NCBI GenBank assembly: GCA_002840275.1
Contig: PHAB01000016.1
Span: 1 to 64,000 of the forward strand
Reading direction: 5' to 3'
Length of the DNA: 64,000 nt
DNA from: Firmicutes bacterium HGW-Firmicutes-14
Lineage (GTDB): Bacteria > Bacillota > Thermincolia > Thermincolales > UBA2595
Below the pieces are notes generated by a model that worked only from the letters and a program-made list of their open reading frames with translations, was not told the origin of the DNA and ran no database searches. Below, in pieces: positions 35,308-44,432 of the stretch. The stretch's first letter is position 1. Each line of letters opens with the position of its first letter. A program made the position numbers and the translations under genes.

Positions 35308-36627
35308 TTACTCTTCAATAGGTGCCGGAGTTTCTGCTGGCGGTTTTTCCCTGATAACCTCCACCTTCTTTATCCTGTTCCCTTCCATTTCCTTTACTTT
35401 GACAGCTATCCCGTCCAGTTCAACCCAATCTCCTTTCCTGGGTATCTTCCCCAGGCAGTGAAATACCAGTCCTGCTACAGTATCGTATCCCTCTTCCATT
35501 GGCAGGTCCAGGTTCAGGGAATCGTTTACATCCTCAACCAGGATTTTTCCGTCAAATATTCCATGGTTTTCCGAAATAATCTCTATCGGTACAGTCACTT
35601 TATCGTATTCATCATTTATATCTCCGACTATTTCCTCCAGCAGGTCTTCTATTGTGACAAGGCCTGCCGTGCCCCCGTATTCGTCAAGGACAACGGCCAT
35701 ATTCATTCTTCTTACCTGCAGTTCTTTTAAGAGGTCAAGCACGTTCTTCGATTCAGGGATGAAAAAGACATCACGCATGACTTTGATTATTTCCACCTTA
35801 TCCCTGTTTACCTTGTTTGCATGAAGCAGGTCCTTTATGGTAACAATGCCGATAACATTATCGATATTTCTCTCATATACAGGATACCTGGAAAACCCAT
35901 ACTGAATGACCTTTTCCAAGGCCTGGTCCACCTTGAGGCTGCGTTCAAAGGAAATCATTTCCGTCCTGGGCACCATTACCTCCCTGGCTACCGTATCCCC
36001 GAATTCGAATATCCCTTCAATCATCTCTTTTTCCTCTTCGTTCAGAGTTCCCTGTTCGGCAACCAGCAGCCTGATTTCCTCCTCTGAAAGCTTAGGTTCC
36101 CTGTGCTTTATTTCCCCTCCCAGGAGTTTGACCACAAAATTGGTTGACAGGGTGAGGAGGGCAATGAACGGCCCCGCCGCCTTTGACAGCAACAGAAGAG
36201 GCCTGGCGATAGCAAGGGAAATTTTTTCCGATTTCTGCATGGCCAGCCTTTTCGGTGCAAGTTCCCCCAAAACCAGGGTGATAAAGGATATCACCACTGT
36301 AACGATGATTACGGCAATTCCCTGGGCATATCGCTCAAGAAAAGGAATGGTCCTTAGAATATCTGCCAGGGTGACTGAGATACCAACAGCCGCCGCCGCG
36401 CTGGCTAAGAAACCGGCAAGGGTCACCCCCACCTGGATGGTGGCCAGCAGTCTGCTGGGGTCTTTCAGTAAAAAATCCACAGCCCGGGCCGATTTGCTCC
36501 CCTGTTTGACCAGCTGTTTTACCCGGCTGTTCCTTAGAGTAACAAGCGCTATTTCGGAGCCGGCAAAAAAGGCATTGATCAAGATGAGGAAAAGTATTAT
36601 AAGCACATCATTCCACAAATCCGGCAA
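35308..36627 (-). CDS. CNNM/CorC (HlyC/CorC) family membrane protein with CBS domains
   Basis: 439 residues. A DUF21 membrane domain with four hydrophobic segments (from IILFLILINAFFAGSEIALV) is followed by two CBS domains (MVPRTEMISFERSLKVDQAL; IGIVTIKDLLHANK; GTAGLVTIEDLLEEIVGDIN) and a C-terminal CorC/HlyC transporter-associated domain. Length and order are standard. Such proteins are implicated in magnesium or cobalt efflux/homeostasis. Hemolysin annotation is historical. The start is TTG 36627 with AAGGAGG 7 nt before it. Confidence 0.93.
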   Translation of the reverse strand: MPDLWNDVLIILFLILINAFFAGSEIALVTLRNSRVKQLVKQGSKSARAVDFLLKDPSRLLATIQVGVTLAGFLASAAAAVGISVTLADILRTIPFLERYAQGIAVIIVTVVISFITLVLGELAPKRLAMQKSEKISLAIARPLLLLSKAAGPFIALLTLSTNFVVKLLGGEIKHREPKLSEEEIRLLVAEQGTLNEEEKEMIEGIFEFGDTVAREVMVPRTEMISFERSLKVDQALEKVIQYGFSRYPVYERNIDNVIGIVTIKDLLHANKVNRDKVEIIKVMRDVFFIPESKNVLDLLKELQVRRMNMAVVLDEYGGTAGLVTIEDLLEEIVGDINDEYDKVTVPIEIISENHGIFDGKILVEDVNDSLNLDLPMEEGYDTVAGLVFHCLGKIPRKGDWVELDGIAVKVKEMEGNRIKKVEVIREKPPAETPAPIEE

Positions 36628-36836
36628 ATTCAGAGCCTCCTTAACAGGTTAATCCTTATTTATGATTACTATTCTACCGTTATATATCTTTTCCTGCTTA
36701 TTTTATATTAACACCATTTTGCTGGAAGCTTAAATAAATAAAGGAAATTTGTGTTTATTTGTCGAATTTAATAATATATGAATATAAAACTACTGGTTGT
36801 AAGACAGCATAACTGCCATAAAGGGGGTTGCCGAAT

Positions 36837-38345
36837 ATGAAAATAAAAATGTCTTATAAAATATGCGCGGCATTTACAGTGATGTTCTGGCTGCTGCCTT
36901 TGGCAGTTTTCATGTCTTACCTGACTGTATCATCCCTGGAAGACAAGATTATTGCGGAAACAGCCGGTGATCCGGCCCTCATAAATAAATTAACCGGAGA
37001 AGTGATGCAGGCCTTCTTGTGGCAGCAGGGTACGGTTATTCTGGTTTCATTGCTTATAGGACTGGGATTTACTTTTTACATCATATACAATGTAAATAGA
37101 CCCACAAAGGTACTTACCGGGCTGGCAAAAGAGATGTCTTCCGGAAACCTGACCAGACAGACGGAAGACATTGAGATTATAAGGACCAGGGACGAGCTGG
37201 AAGAACTAAATATGTCATTCAGGGAGATGTACGGGAAACTCAGGAAGTATCTTTATAATGTTTTTATTAGCACAGACCAGATGGTCCAGATCAGTGATGA
37301 ATTAAGCAAAAGCTCAGAGAAGAACCTGGAAGTCATAAAACAGGTATCTCTGGCCATAGAACAGATAGCGGTCGGAAGCCAGGAACAGACCAGGAACATG
37401 CAGGACTCCGCCTATATTATAAATAAACTGGGGCAGGTTACCCAAGCCATAAAAGAGAGCGCTGTCAGGCAAAACCGAAATGTTGAAATAACCGTCCGTA
37501 CTATCAGGGACATGTCGGAAGCCATTGACGGGGTAATCAGCTGTACGGCAAAAATAGCCCAGGATACCCAGGACAGTTTTTCCGCCGCAACCGAGGGAAA
37601 AAACCTGGTTCACAACACCGTAGAAGACATGTCGACCATCCAGACCGTGGTTGATAACCTGGCCAAAAAAGTGGAATCCCTGGGAGAACGCTCCCACCAA
37701 ATCGGTGAAATTATCCAGGTCATCGATGATATTGCCGAACAGACAAACCTTCTCTCTTTGAACGCCGCCATCGAGGCTGCCAGGGCCGGGGAACACGGGA
37801 AAGGATTTGCTGTGGTCGCAAACGAGGTCAGGAAACTGGCTGAAAACAGCAGGAAATCCACAGAAGAAATCAGGAAACTGGTCATAGGCATTCAGGATGA
37901 AACAGAAATGGTTATGAAGGACATGAAAAAGGCCATTACCGATGTCGGTAAAGGGACCCAGGCAGCCGACAAGGCCGGAAACGCCCTGGAAGACATTATT
38001 GAAGCTGTGAATAAGGCAGTCACCCGGGTTGAAGAAATAAATGCCGCTATGGACGATATGAAAGCCCACAGCCGGGAAGTGGTGGAAGCCGTTGAAACTA
38101 TCGCCGGGATAACCGGAGAAAACAGCCGCATCGTCGACGAATTGAGCACCGAAAGTGCAACGGCAACTGAATCGATAATGAACGTCTCCGCCATATCGGA
38201 AGAAAACGCGGCTTCAACTCAGGAAGTCACTGCATCAGCTCAGGAAGTCACTTCAAATACTAATCAAATGCTGCAGAAAATCCAAAGCCTGGATGAGCTT
38301 CTTAAAACCCTCCAAAAGGATTCCAGATCATATAAACTGAAGTGA
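36837..38345 (+). CDS. Methyl-accepting chemotaxis protein with minimal sensor region
   Basis: About 502 residues. Two hydrophobic segments ([20 protein letters not shown] and [20 protein letters not shown]) flank only about 30 external residues, too few for a ligand domain. A HAMP domain ([20 protein letters not shown]) and a signalling domain with the hairpin-tip motif [20 protein letters not shown] follow. The start ATG 36837 is chosen over TTG 36828 because GGGGG lies about 9 nt upstream. It may sense through the membrane or via partner proteins. No other che genes lie nearby. Confidence 0.93.
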   Translation: MKIKMSYKICAAFTVMFWLLPLAVFMSYLTVSSLEDKIIAETAGDPALINKLTGEVMQAFLWQQGTVILVSLLIGLGFTFYIIYNVNRPTKVLTGLAKEMSSGNLTRQTEDIEIIRTRDELEELNMSFREMYGKLRKYLYNVFISTDQMVQISDELSKSSEKNLEVIKQVSLAIEQIAVGSQEQTRNMQDSAYIINKLGQVTQAIKESAVRQNRNVEITVRTIRDMSEAIDGVISCTAKIAQDTQDSFSAATEGKNLVHNTVEDMSTIQTVVDNLAKKVESLGERSHQIGEIIQVIDDIAEQTNLLSLNAAIEAARAGEHGKGFAVVANEVRKLAENSRKSTEEIRKLVIGIQDETEMVMKDMKKAITDVGKGTQAADKAGNALEDIIEAVNKAVTRVEEINAAMDDMKAHSREVVEAVETIAGITGENSRIVDELSTESATATESIMNVSAISEENAASTQEVTASAQEVTSNTNQMLQKIQSLDELLKTLQKDSRSYKLK

Positions 38346-38377
38346 AAAGAGACACTTTTTCTTTTTAACTTTAAAGC

Positions 38378-38525
38378 AAGGGAGAGGCAGATATATTCCT
38401 CCACGATGGCAACGATTCAGTTTGTTACCCAACATGGCAGCTCTTGGCGCTTTAGCGCCTAGAGCTGCCATGTTGGACAAACGGACATCAGTCTCATCGT
38501 TTCGGAACACATCTGCCTCTCCCTT
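38378..38525. repeat. Long intergenic palindromic element C (family shared with 16905-17066)
   Basis: Outer arms AAGGGAGAGGCAGAT (38378-38392) and ATCTGCCTCTCCCTT (38511-38525) are perfect. The inner arms CCAACATGGCAGCTCT (38429-38444) and AGAGCTGCCATGTTGG (38461-38476) enclose a further GGCGCT/AGCGCC stem. GTTTGT/ACAAAC and ACGATG/CATCGT pair between, so nearly the whole 148 bp folds as one long hairpin. It lies between the convergent chemoreceptor and cytochrome genes. Confidence 0.85.
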
Positions 38526-38632
38526 ATTTATTGTCAAAATATAGAGCAGCTGCCTCCATTTACATTTAAGACACTCCCTAGTATCTGACTTAAATAAAAA
38601 TGCTGTCTTATTTTATAGTGTTTATAACACCT

Positions 38633-39295
38633 TTAAGGTGTTGGAGCAGGGATTTCATCCTGTCCGGGCCGGTTATCTTTAGTTTCTTCTTCCTGTGCAG
38701 GCTGTTCCTGCTGGCCGGGCGGTTCCTGCTGACCAGGCTGTTCCCGCTCGTCAGGTTCTCCGGTTTGCTCCGGAAGAGGCTTCTTCTGTGGAGCAGGCTG
38801 ATTTCCCTGGGGAGTGGTTTTCTTTTCAGTTAAACCGGTCCTGTATCCCGCCGGCGGGTATTCCTTGATACCGGAAACACCGTTTGATTCAACGGTATGA
38901 CAGGAGGAGCACCGGCCATTAAGCTTGGTATAAAAGGTCTCACTCTTCCAGTGGGCCCTGTGCATTCCCTGGTAAAATTTTTGGTAGAGGCTGAAGTTTT
39001 TCTCGGCCTCATGGCACTTGTAGCATGCGTTGACAGTTGTTTCCTTTACTTCCGGATGTCCCGGGATTTTATCAACATAAGCCGGAAGAGTCCTGTCTAC
39101 CTCCTCAGTTTTTTTATGACAGGATACACAGCCGTTTTCATATGGGTCTGCTTCAGCGGCCGATATCAGTGTTTTATATGCCGGCGCTTTATTTTCGGGT
39201 GCGGGTTTCTTTTGGGTTTCGTCGGTTTGGCAACCCAGGATAAAAACTGGTAACATCAGAATCAACAACGCCAAGGGGAAACAGCGTTTATACAT
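38633..39295 (-). CDS. Trihaem c-type cytochrome lipoprotein
   Basis: 220 residues. The lipoprotein signal LALLILMLPVFILGC is followed by three CxxCH haem sites: CVSCH, CYKCH and CSSCH (about residues 56, 91 and 129). The C-terminal 70 residues are a Pro/Gln/Glu-rich disordered tail with GQQEPPGQQEQPAQEEE. It is therefore exported and lipid-anchored, and can pass electrons at the outer face of the membrane. The tail may span the wall or bind S-layer. Gene neighbours do not reveal a partner; the decahaem cytochrome at 60 kb is a candidate. Confidence 0.92.
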   Translation of the reverse strand: MYKRCFPLALLILMLPVFILGCQTDETQKKPAPENKAPAYKTLISAAEADPYENGCVSCHKKTEEVDRTLPAYVDKIPGHPEVKETTVNACYKCHEAEKNFSLYQKFYQGMHRAHWKSETFYTKLNGRCSSCHTVESNGVSGIKEYPPAGYRTGLTEKKTTPQGNQPAPQKKPLPEQTGEPDEREQPGQQEPPGQQEQPAQEEETKDNRPGQDEIPAPTP

Positions 39296-39324
39296 AATAT
39301 CCTGAACCTCCTTTTTTTCTTTTC

Positions 39325-39436
39325 CGAGGGCTAACCGCCACTAAGACTCCTTCTTCTATAAATAGGAGATAAGTGGCGCTAAGCCCCTGGATAAGTCAAC
39401 TAGACTTCAGATGGAGTATAAAACTCCACCTGAAGT
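39325..39436. repeat. Two-hairpin intergenic element H (covarying copy of element G)
   Basis: Stem 1 pairs CGCCACT (39336-39342) with AGTGGCG (39372-39378); stem 2 pairs ACTTCAG (39404-39410) with CTGAAGT (39430-39436) and encloses TGGAGT/ACTCCA. Linkers CTAAGACTCC, GATAAG and GCTAAGCCCCTGGATAA match element G. The G-C pair of G stem 1 becomes A-T here, and GCG/CGC of stem 2 becomes ACT/AGT, both preserving pairing. It lies between divergent genes, 187 bp before the ABC-ATPase trio. Confidence 0.8.
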
Positions 39437-39622
39437 AAGTTTCCTTTATAGTTTCCCCCTTGTTTCAACAGTTATTCCCCATGTAAAAGACGGGGAAACC
39501 TCCCAAAATTGTTTTCCAGATATATACAAGAACCCTGCATACAAAATACACTTAATTAAGTAACATTTCATATACATAAGTCATAGTTTACACTGCAAGA
39601 AAAATTTGAGAGGAGAGAAGAT

Positions 39623-40405
39623 ATGCTTAAAGAAATCACCATTCTTCCCGGCTTAGATAAAACAGGTATTATTGAAGGCTTTTCAGAAATCAACCTTAAG
39701 GCTGGAGAAACAGTCTCCATTGTCGGTCCTACCGGGAGCGGAAAAACCGCCTTTATTACGGATATCGAACTAATGGCCCAGGAAGATACATCAACCCGGC
39801 GCAGAGTACTTGTTAATGGAGAGTCACCCCCTGATGAAATCAGGTACAACCCGGCAATGAAGCCCATAGCTATGATTACTCAAAATACCAAATGCTTTGC
39901 TGACCTGTCAACGGAAGAATTCCTGCAAATCCATGCCCGGGCCCGCGGAATAACGGATAATAAAGTAATATTTAAAACCATCGACCTGGCCAACAATTTC
40001 ACGGGTGAAAAGATAACCAAGGATGTTAAGGTAACAGTCCTCTCCGGAGGGCAGACCAGATCCCTCCTGATAGCTGATGCCCTTTTAATCGGTGCAGCAC
40101 CCATAATCCTGCTGGATGAAATCGAAAATGCGGGAATCTTTAAGCAGGAAGTTATAGGAATAATTGAAAACACAGGTAAAATTATCATCTTTGTAACCCA
40201 TGACCCGGTGATAGCCCTGCTTACCCAAAAGCGTATTATAATGGAAAACGGAGCAGTGAAAAAGGTCCTCATCCAGAGTGACATTGAAACACGGGCTGCC
40301 CAAAACCTCATTGAGCTTGACAAAAGGGTTGGCTCCATAAGGGAAGAACTGCGGGCCGGGAATGTAATCACCAATGAAATGTTTTCCGTAAACTTCGCTT
40401 CATAA
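39623..40405 (+). CDS. ABC-type ATPase without membrane partner (first gene of metallocofactor-like trio)
   Basis: 260 residues with a full set of ABC motifs: Walker A GPTGSGKTAF (about 35-44), Q-loop ITQNT, signature VLSGGQTRSLLIAD (about 139-152), Walker B PIILLDEIENAG (about 160) and the switch His in FVTHDP. No permease or binding-protein gene is near, so it is probably not a transporter but a soluble ATP-driven machine. The ATG at 39623 follows GAGAGGAG. It is followed by a HypB-like GTPase and a CFeSP-type Fe-S protein on the same strand, which points to metal-centre assembly or activation (inference). Confidence 0.88.
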   Translation: MLKEITILPGLDKTGIIEGFSEINLKAGETVSIVGPTGSGKTAFITDIELMAQEDTSTRRRVLVNGESPPDEIRYNPAMKPIAMITQNTKCFADLSTEEFLQIHARARGITDNKVIFKTIDLANNFTGEKITKDVKVTVLSGGQTRSLLIADALLIGAAPIILLDEIENAGIFKQEVIGIIENTGKIIIFVTHDPVIALLTQKRIIMENGAVKKVLIQSDIETRAAQNLIELDKRVGSIREELRAGNVITNEMFSVNFAS

Positions 40406-40436
40406 TTAATCTATAGAAAAGGACGGTGAACGATAC

Positions 40437-41147
40437 TTGAAGCTTCTGGTTATCGCCGGCCCTCCATCTGCCGGTAAGACTGCGCTGACTAAACAGATAG
40501 TGAAACATTTTAAGGATGAACTGCGGCTGGCATTTTTGAAGATTGACGTGGTTAGAGCATTTGAGGATATTGAATTAAAAAAAGAGTTTAACATTATAAC
40601 CAAAAAAATATATTCCGGTGACCTCTGCCCGGACCATGCGGGTGTTATGGTTTTGGGTGATGCTGTAGAATGGGCCGAAATGAATTCTGCGGACCTGCTG
40701 ATAGTGGAAAGCGCAGGACTGTGCCTGCGCTGTTCCCCTTACCTGAACCAGGGCCTCGGGGTTATTGTCTTAAGTTCCATATCAGGAATTCATGCACCGG
40801 AAAAGATGGGAGCCATGGTCAGCCTGGCTGACATTGCTGTTGTAACTAAAATTGACCTGGTAAGCCAGGCCGAACGTGAAGTCCTTATCCAGAAAATTAA
40901 GGAGGTCCACCGGGACATAATCCTGATGGAAACTAATGCTCTTCAGGGTACTTCCCTGCAGCGGCTGTATGACCAGATTTGGAAATCCGGGGACATCGAT
41001 AAGGATTCCCTCACTCTTAAGGGAAACCCGCCCCTGGGCACATGCACTATCTGTGTGGGTAAAAAAGAGATCGGCTGGAAACACCATTTTGGTATAATCC
41101 AAAAACTTGACGGCCAGGTTGCTGAATACCTGTACAGGGGTGAATAG
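40437..41147 (+). CDS. HypB/UreG-like G3E-type GTPase with Cys motifs
   Basis: 236 residues starting at TTG 40437. G1 reads GPPSAGKTALTKQI (about 8-21), a metal-type Cys/His element is SGDLCPDHAG (about 58-67), the Walker-B-like region ends in ESAGLCLRCSPY (about 85-96) and G4 is TKIDLV. The C-terminus has GTCTICVGKKEIGWKHHFG, a CxxC with two His. These resemble nickel/cobalt-inserting G3E GTPases, but the extra Cys pairs differ from HypB or UreG. It sits between an ABC ATPase and an Fe-S protein gene, 2 bp before the latter, so the three products probably work together. Confidence 0.85.
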   Translation: MKLLVIAGPPSAGKTALTKQIVKHFKDELRLAFLKIDVVRAFEDIELKKEFNIITKKIYSGDLCPDHAGVMVLGDAVEWAEMNSADLLIVESAGLCLRCSPYLNQGLGVIVLSSISGIHAPEKMGAMVSLADIAVVTKIDLVSQAEREVLIQKIKEVHRDIILMETNALQGTSLQRLYDQIWKSGDIDKDSLTLKGNPPLGTCTICVGKKEIGWKHHFGIIQKLDGQVAEYLYRGE

Positions 41148-41149
41148 AA

Positions 41150-41800
41150 ATGAATGCAGTGAAATCCTGGCTTCCTCCGGGAAAGAACTGCGGCCTTTGC
41201 GGCGCTGACAGCTGCAAAAGCTTCCTGCGAATGATTAATGCCTCACAGAAAACATATGCCGACTGTCCATATTATGATGAACAGTGCTCCAAGAGCCGGC
41301 CCGGTTCTGTAAGTGAAGCTTTATATTCTGGCCGGGATGTCCTTGACCATCCCTATGATTTTGTCCTGGAACCTCTGCCCGGGGAACCCTCTGCCCGGAA
41401 AATAGTCCTGCCCTTCAGGGGTGACATGGTGGAAAAGATGCAGATAACCAAAGGAGATTATGTTCTTGGCCGGCCAATGGGTGCGGGATGTCCTATTCCC
41501 CACGTCCTGCAGGTAATTAAAGCTGAAGAAGTTACGGGGCTCCTCTACACCTGGGTTGTCGGGCCAAAATTTTCCAGGGACCGGATAGTGAAAGATGTTA
41601 TAGCTTACCACATGATCGGTTTTGAGGGTATTGCCGCAAAAATTGCCAGGGAACCGGCCTTCGGCTGCCGTGTAAACTTCCTGCCGGGTTTCTGTATGAT
41701 GTCCCTCAACCATACCGGCCTGGTCAACATGATCCTGGAAAAAAACTGCGGCCTGCATGTTCGGATAGAAGATATCCGTATACTGGCCGGAAAAGAATAA
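41150..41800 (+). CDS. Fe-S protein with CFeSP/AcsC-type [4Fe-4S] motif
   Basis: 216 residues. The N-terminus carries KNCGLCGADSCKSFL then DCPYYDEQC, the CxxCx4C...C arrangement of the Fe-S domain (PF04060) found in the corrinoid/iron-sulfur protein AcsC and in RnfB. The rest (DFVLEPLPGEPSARKIVLPF, GDYVLGRPMGAGCPIPHVLQ, AYHMIGFEGIAAKIAREPAF) belongs to no domain I can name. Cys residues in GAGCPIPH, FGCRVNF, GFCMMS and KNCGLH could add metal ligands. It starts 2 bp after the GTPase gene. It may be a redox partner or scaffold for corrinoid or nickel-site maturation (inference). Confidence 0.82.
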   Translation: MNAVKSWLPPGKNCGLCGADSCKSFLRMINASQKTYADCPYYDEQCSKSRPGSVSEALYSGRDVLDHPYDFVLEPLPGEPSARKIVLPFRGDMVEKMQITKGDYVLGRPMGAGCPIPHVLQVIKAEEVTGLLYTWVVGPKFSRDRIVKDVIAYHMIGFEGIAAKIAREPAFGCRVNFLPGFCMMSLNHTGLVNMILEKNCGLHVRIEDIRILAGKE

Positions 41801-41804
41801 ACGG

Positions 41805-41869
41805 GGGGCAGGTTTCTTTAAGCAGCAGCTCAACAGGCCCGCTTTTCGGAACAACCTGCCCACCTTTTT
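41805..41869 (+). terminator. Terminator after the Fe-S protein gene (element E)
   Basis: GGGCAGGTT (41806-41814) pairs with AACCTGCCC (41853-41861), followed by CACCTTTTT. The loop contains CGCTTTTCGGAACA, like the outer part of element C. It separates convergent genes. Confidence 0.75.
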
Positions 41870-41881
41870 AAATATCAATTA

Positions 41882-42871
41882 TTAACATAACACATAAAGC
41901 ATGGCAACAGGCAGCAGCATAACCGGAAGTATGGCCAGATAAAGGAACCCGGACCGGTTGGCCACCTTGTGTTCATCGTTTAATATCCGTTCCACCCTGT
42001 TCCCTATTATCCCGGCATCACTTGCAAAGTGAGCCTGATGGACCAGGTTATCCATAAGAATCCTGTCAAGAAAACCCCGGGGGCTCAGGCGCCATACCTT
42101 TATCAGGGCTTGGCCAAACGCCATGGGCCTATTTGTCAGTTTAACTGCAAAGTCATCAGCAGCCATTTCCTTCTCACTGACGAAGTGTTTAAATATCCAG
42201 TAACACAGGGGGTTGAAAAACATGAGGTCCCGAAGAAATACCATAAACCAGGTAAGCAGGGAGTCTCCCCTTTTAATATGCCCTATTTCATGGGCAACCA
42301 CCGTTTCAAGCTCTTCATCATCCAGGGAGTCCAAAAGGCCTTCAGATAATACCAGAACCGGGGAACGCCAGCCCATTGTATAGGCCCTGGCAAACCTGTC
42401 CCCGGTAACCACTACCGCAGGCACCCTTATACCGCTCTTGCCGCACAGTGAAACGAGCACGGAAAAAAGCCGGGGGTGTTTGCCCGCCGTGACATAACCG
42501 GATTTTTTGATGATTCTCCGGGCAGCCAGAAGACTTAATAAAGCCTTGGCAACCGCAAGAGCAGAAATAACGATAACAAAAGGAGTAAATACAGACGCCA
42601 ATATGCCTCCTGCAGAACATGTCCATTTCTGGACAAATCCCCAGGGGTAACCGGCCACATAGCAGCCGCTATTTAAAAAAACCTTATAGACTGCAAAGGA
42701 AATAAAGGGAACAAAAAAGGGAATGGCAAACAACAGGGCTCTTGACCTGGAGTCGTTGAAAACTTTTAATCTCACCAGGAACAGAGCAATCGCGTAACTG
42801 ATGACGGTACCTGTTAAACCATAGATGATAAAGGGGTGGACAAAACTATTGACAAAAACCGAGTAAGTCAT
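41882..42871 (-). CDS. M56 family (BlaR1-like) membrane metallopeptidase
   Basis: 329 residues with four to five hydrophobic segments and the zinc-protease motif HEIGHIKRGD within TVVAHEIGHIKRGDSLLTWF (about residues 190-210), with the third-ligand Glu in SEKEMAADDFAV. No penicillin-sensor domain follows, so the inducing signal is unlikely to be a beta-lactam bound to a C-terminal domain. It lies 1 bp after the BlaI-type repressor gene. In such pairs the protease cleaves or triggers cleavage of the repressor. Targets may be itself or nearby envelope genes. Confidence 0.9.
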   Translation of the reverse strand: MTYSVFVNSFVHPFIIYGLTGTVISYAIALFLVRLKVFNDSRSRALLFAIPFFVPFISFAVYKVFLNSGCYVAGYPWGFVQKWTCSAGGILASVFTPFVIVISALAVAKALLSLLAARRIIKKSGYVTAGKHPRLFSVLVSLCGKSGIRVPAVVVTGDRFARAYTMGWRSPVLVLSEGLLDSLDDEELETVVAHEIGHIKRGDSLLTWFMVFLRDLMFFNPLCYWIFKHFVSEKEMAADDFAVKLTNRPMAFGQALIKVWRLSPRGFLDRILMDNLVHQAHFASDAGIIGNRVERILNDEHKVANRSGFLYLAILPVMLLPVAMLYVLC

Positions 42872-42872
42872 G

Positions 42873-43304
42873 TTAACTACCCCCTTTTAACCGGCGCTCC
42901 TTTATGATCTGTTCAAGGCGTTCCAGCCTGGAAATATCCTCAGAACCCAGCTTTTCTATCATATGAGAGATGGCGGGCTCTGCGAACTCGTCCAGCAACC
43001 CATCCAGTACTTCGGTTACTACCATATCTGCAAATTCTTTTTCGGTAACCTCAGGGAAATATACAAAGGCATTCCCCTGGGGTTGTTTTCGTAATATCCC
43101 TTTATCTGCCAGCCGGCTCATTATGGTCATTACCGTTGTATAGGCCAGACCCTTTTCCTGGTGAATCACATCATAAATCTCCCTAACCGTAGCGGAACCT
43201 GCCGCCCAGATAAGTTTCATGACCTCTGCCTCAAGCTCCCCAAATACCTTCGTGTATCCCATTTTGTGAGGTTTAAAATCTGATATGAATTTCTTTAACA
43301 ACAT
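42873..43304 (-). CDS. BlaI/MecI/CopY family transcriptional repressor
   Basis: About 143 residues. A winged-helix domain includes LEAEVMKLIWAAGSATVREI, LAYTTVMTIMSRLADKGILR and the wing QGNAFVYFPEVT, all typical of BlaI/MecI. The C-terminal dimerisation helices follow (LDGLLDEFAEPAISHMIEKL). The ATG at 43304 is preferred as start because GGGTGGGTGAG lies upstream; a GTG nine nt further up is possible. It is the first gene of a two-gene operon with the M56 protease and probably represses it. Confidence 0.9.
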   Translation of the reverse strand: MLLKKFISDFKPHKMGYTKVFGELEAEVMKLIWAAGSATVREIYDVIHQEKGLAYTTVMTIMSRLADKGILRKQPQGNAFVYFPEVTEKEFADMVVTEVLDGLLDEFAEPAISHMIEKLGSEDISRLERLEQIIKERRLKGGS

Positions 43305-43420
43305 CTCACCCACCCTTTTCCAGTCGTCTAAGCTATATCACTTAAAAATATATTCCTAATATGATTTTACTACTTATTCAGTACTAAGGTCAATAGTAGC
43401 TTTTGCCTCCCCTTTTCGCC

Positions 43421-44338
43421 TTATTTTATCTCATTTAAATCATATGGTGTTTCCTGGTAAACATAATAATTCAACCAGTTGGAAAACAGCAGGTTGGCAT
43501 GTCCCCTCCATATCACCTGAGGGTCCCGTGAGGGGTCGTCTCCCGGAAAATAATTCTGGGGAACGGCAATATCCAATCCCTTATCAATATCCCTCACATA
43601 TTCATCCTTAAGGGTAAGGGGGTCATATTCAGAATGGCCGCTGACAAAAATCTGCCGGCCGTCCTTTGAGGCAGCAATATATAAGCCTGCGATATCTGAT
43701 TCGGCCAGGACCTCCAGTTCAGATATTCTGTCTATATCCTCCCGCCTGACTTCGGTATAACGGGAATGAGGCACATAGAAAATATCGTCAAACCCCCGCA
43801 AAAGCCTGGTGTTTTTTTTGACAACCCTGTGGGGGAAAACACCGAACATTTTTTTGCCAAGCGGGTATTTGGGTACTCCATAGTGGTAAAAAAGCCCGGC
43901 CTGGGCTCCCCAGCAAAGGTAGAGGGTTGAAAATACATTTCGCCTGGCCCATTCCATGATCTGTTTTAATTCTTCCCAGTAAACCACCTCTTCAAATTCC
44001 AGGTGTTCAACCGGCGCTCCCGTAATTATCATACCGTCATATTTCCGGTCCCTGATGTATTCATATGTCTTGTAAAAGGCTATCATGTGCTCCTCAGGGG
44101 TGTTCTTGGCGGTATATGTGGCAGGATGAAGGAACTCCAGTTCCACCTGCAGGGGAGAGTTGGCCAGCAGGCGGGTTATCTGGGTTTCAGTAACTATCTT
44201 AGTAGGCATCAGGTTGAGTAGAATTATCTTAAGGGCCCGGATATCCTGATGTACCGCCCTGGTTTCATCCATTAAAAAAATGTCCTCTCCCAGAAGTACT
44301 TCTCTGGCCGGAAGGTTGTCGGGAATCTTTATTGGCAT
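43421..44338 (-). CDS. metA: Homoserine O-succinyl/acetyltransferase MetA
   Basis: About 305 residues. Hallmarks are [15 protein letters not shown] at the start, [19 protein letters not shown], the catalytic Cys in [16 protein letters not shown] (about 142) and the His in [15 protein letters not shown]. It activates homoserine for methionine synthesis. The specificity (acetyl or succinyl) is not obvious; most Firmicute MetA enzymes use acetyl-CoA. The start ATG 44338 is chosen because GAGAGGTG precedes it. Transcription is controlled by a SAM-I riboswitch. It supplies the substrate for the two gamma-synthase/lyase enzymes encoded at 53.7-56.1 kb. Confidence 0.95.
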   Translation of the reverse strand: MPIKIPDNLPAREVLLGEDIFLMDETRAVHQDIRALKIILLNLMPTKIVTETQITRLLANSPLQVELEFLHPATYTAKNTPEEHMIAFYKTYEYIRDRKYDGMIITGAPVEHLEFEEVVYWEELKQIMEWARRNVFSTLYLCWGAQAGLFYHYGVPKYPLGKKMFGVFPHRVVKKNTRLLRGFDDIFYVPHSRYTEVRREDIDRISELEVLAESDIAGLYIAASKDGRQIFVSGHSEYDPLTLKDEYVRDIDKGLDIAVPQNYFPGDDPSRDPQVIWRGHANLLFSNWLNYYVYQETPYDLNEIK

Positions 44339-44390
44339 CATAAACACCTCTCCATTTCACATATTCGACTTCATCTGCAATTGCTTTCAA

Positions 44391-44422
44391 TTAAAAAAAC
44401 CTCTTCAAGACAAGAAGAGGGT
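44391..44422 (-). terminator. Riboswitch-controlled terminator upstream of metA
   Basis: On the minus strand, CCCTCTTCTTG...CAAGAAGAGG-type arms (plus 44396-44421) form a hairpin followed by a run of seven T. It lies between the SAM-I aptamer and the metA ribosome site, as expected for SAM-dependent attenuation. Confidence 0.85.
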
Positions 44423-44432
44423 TAACTCGGTT

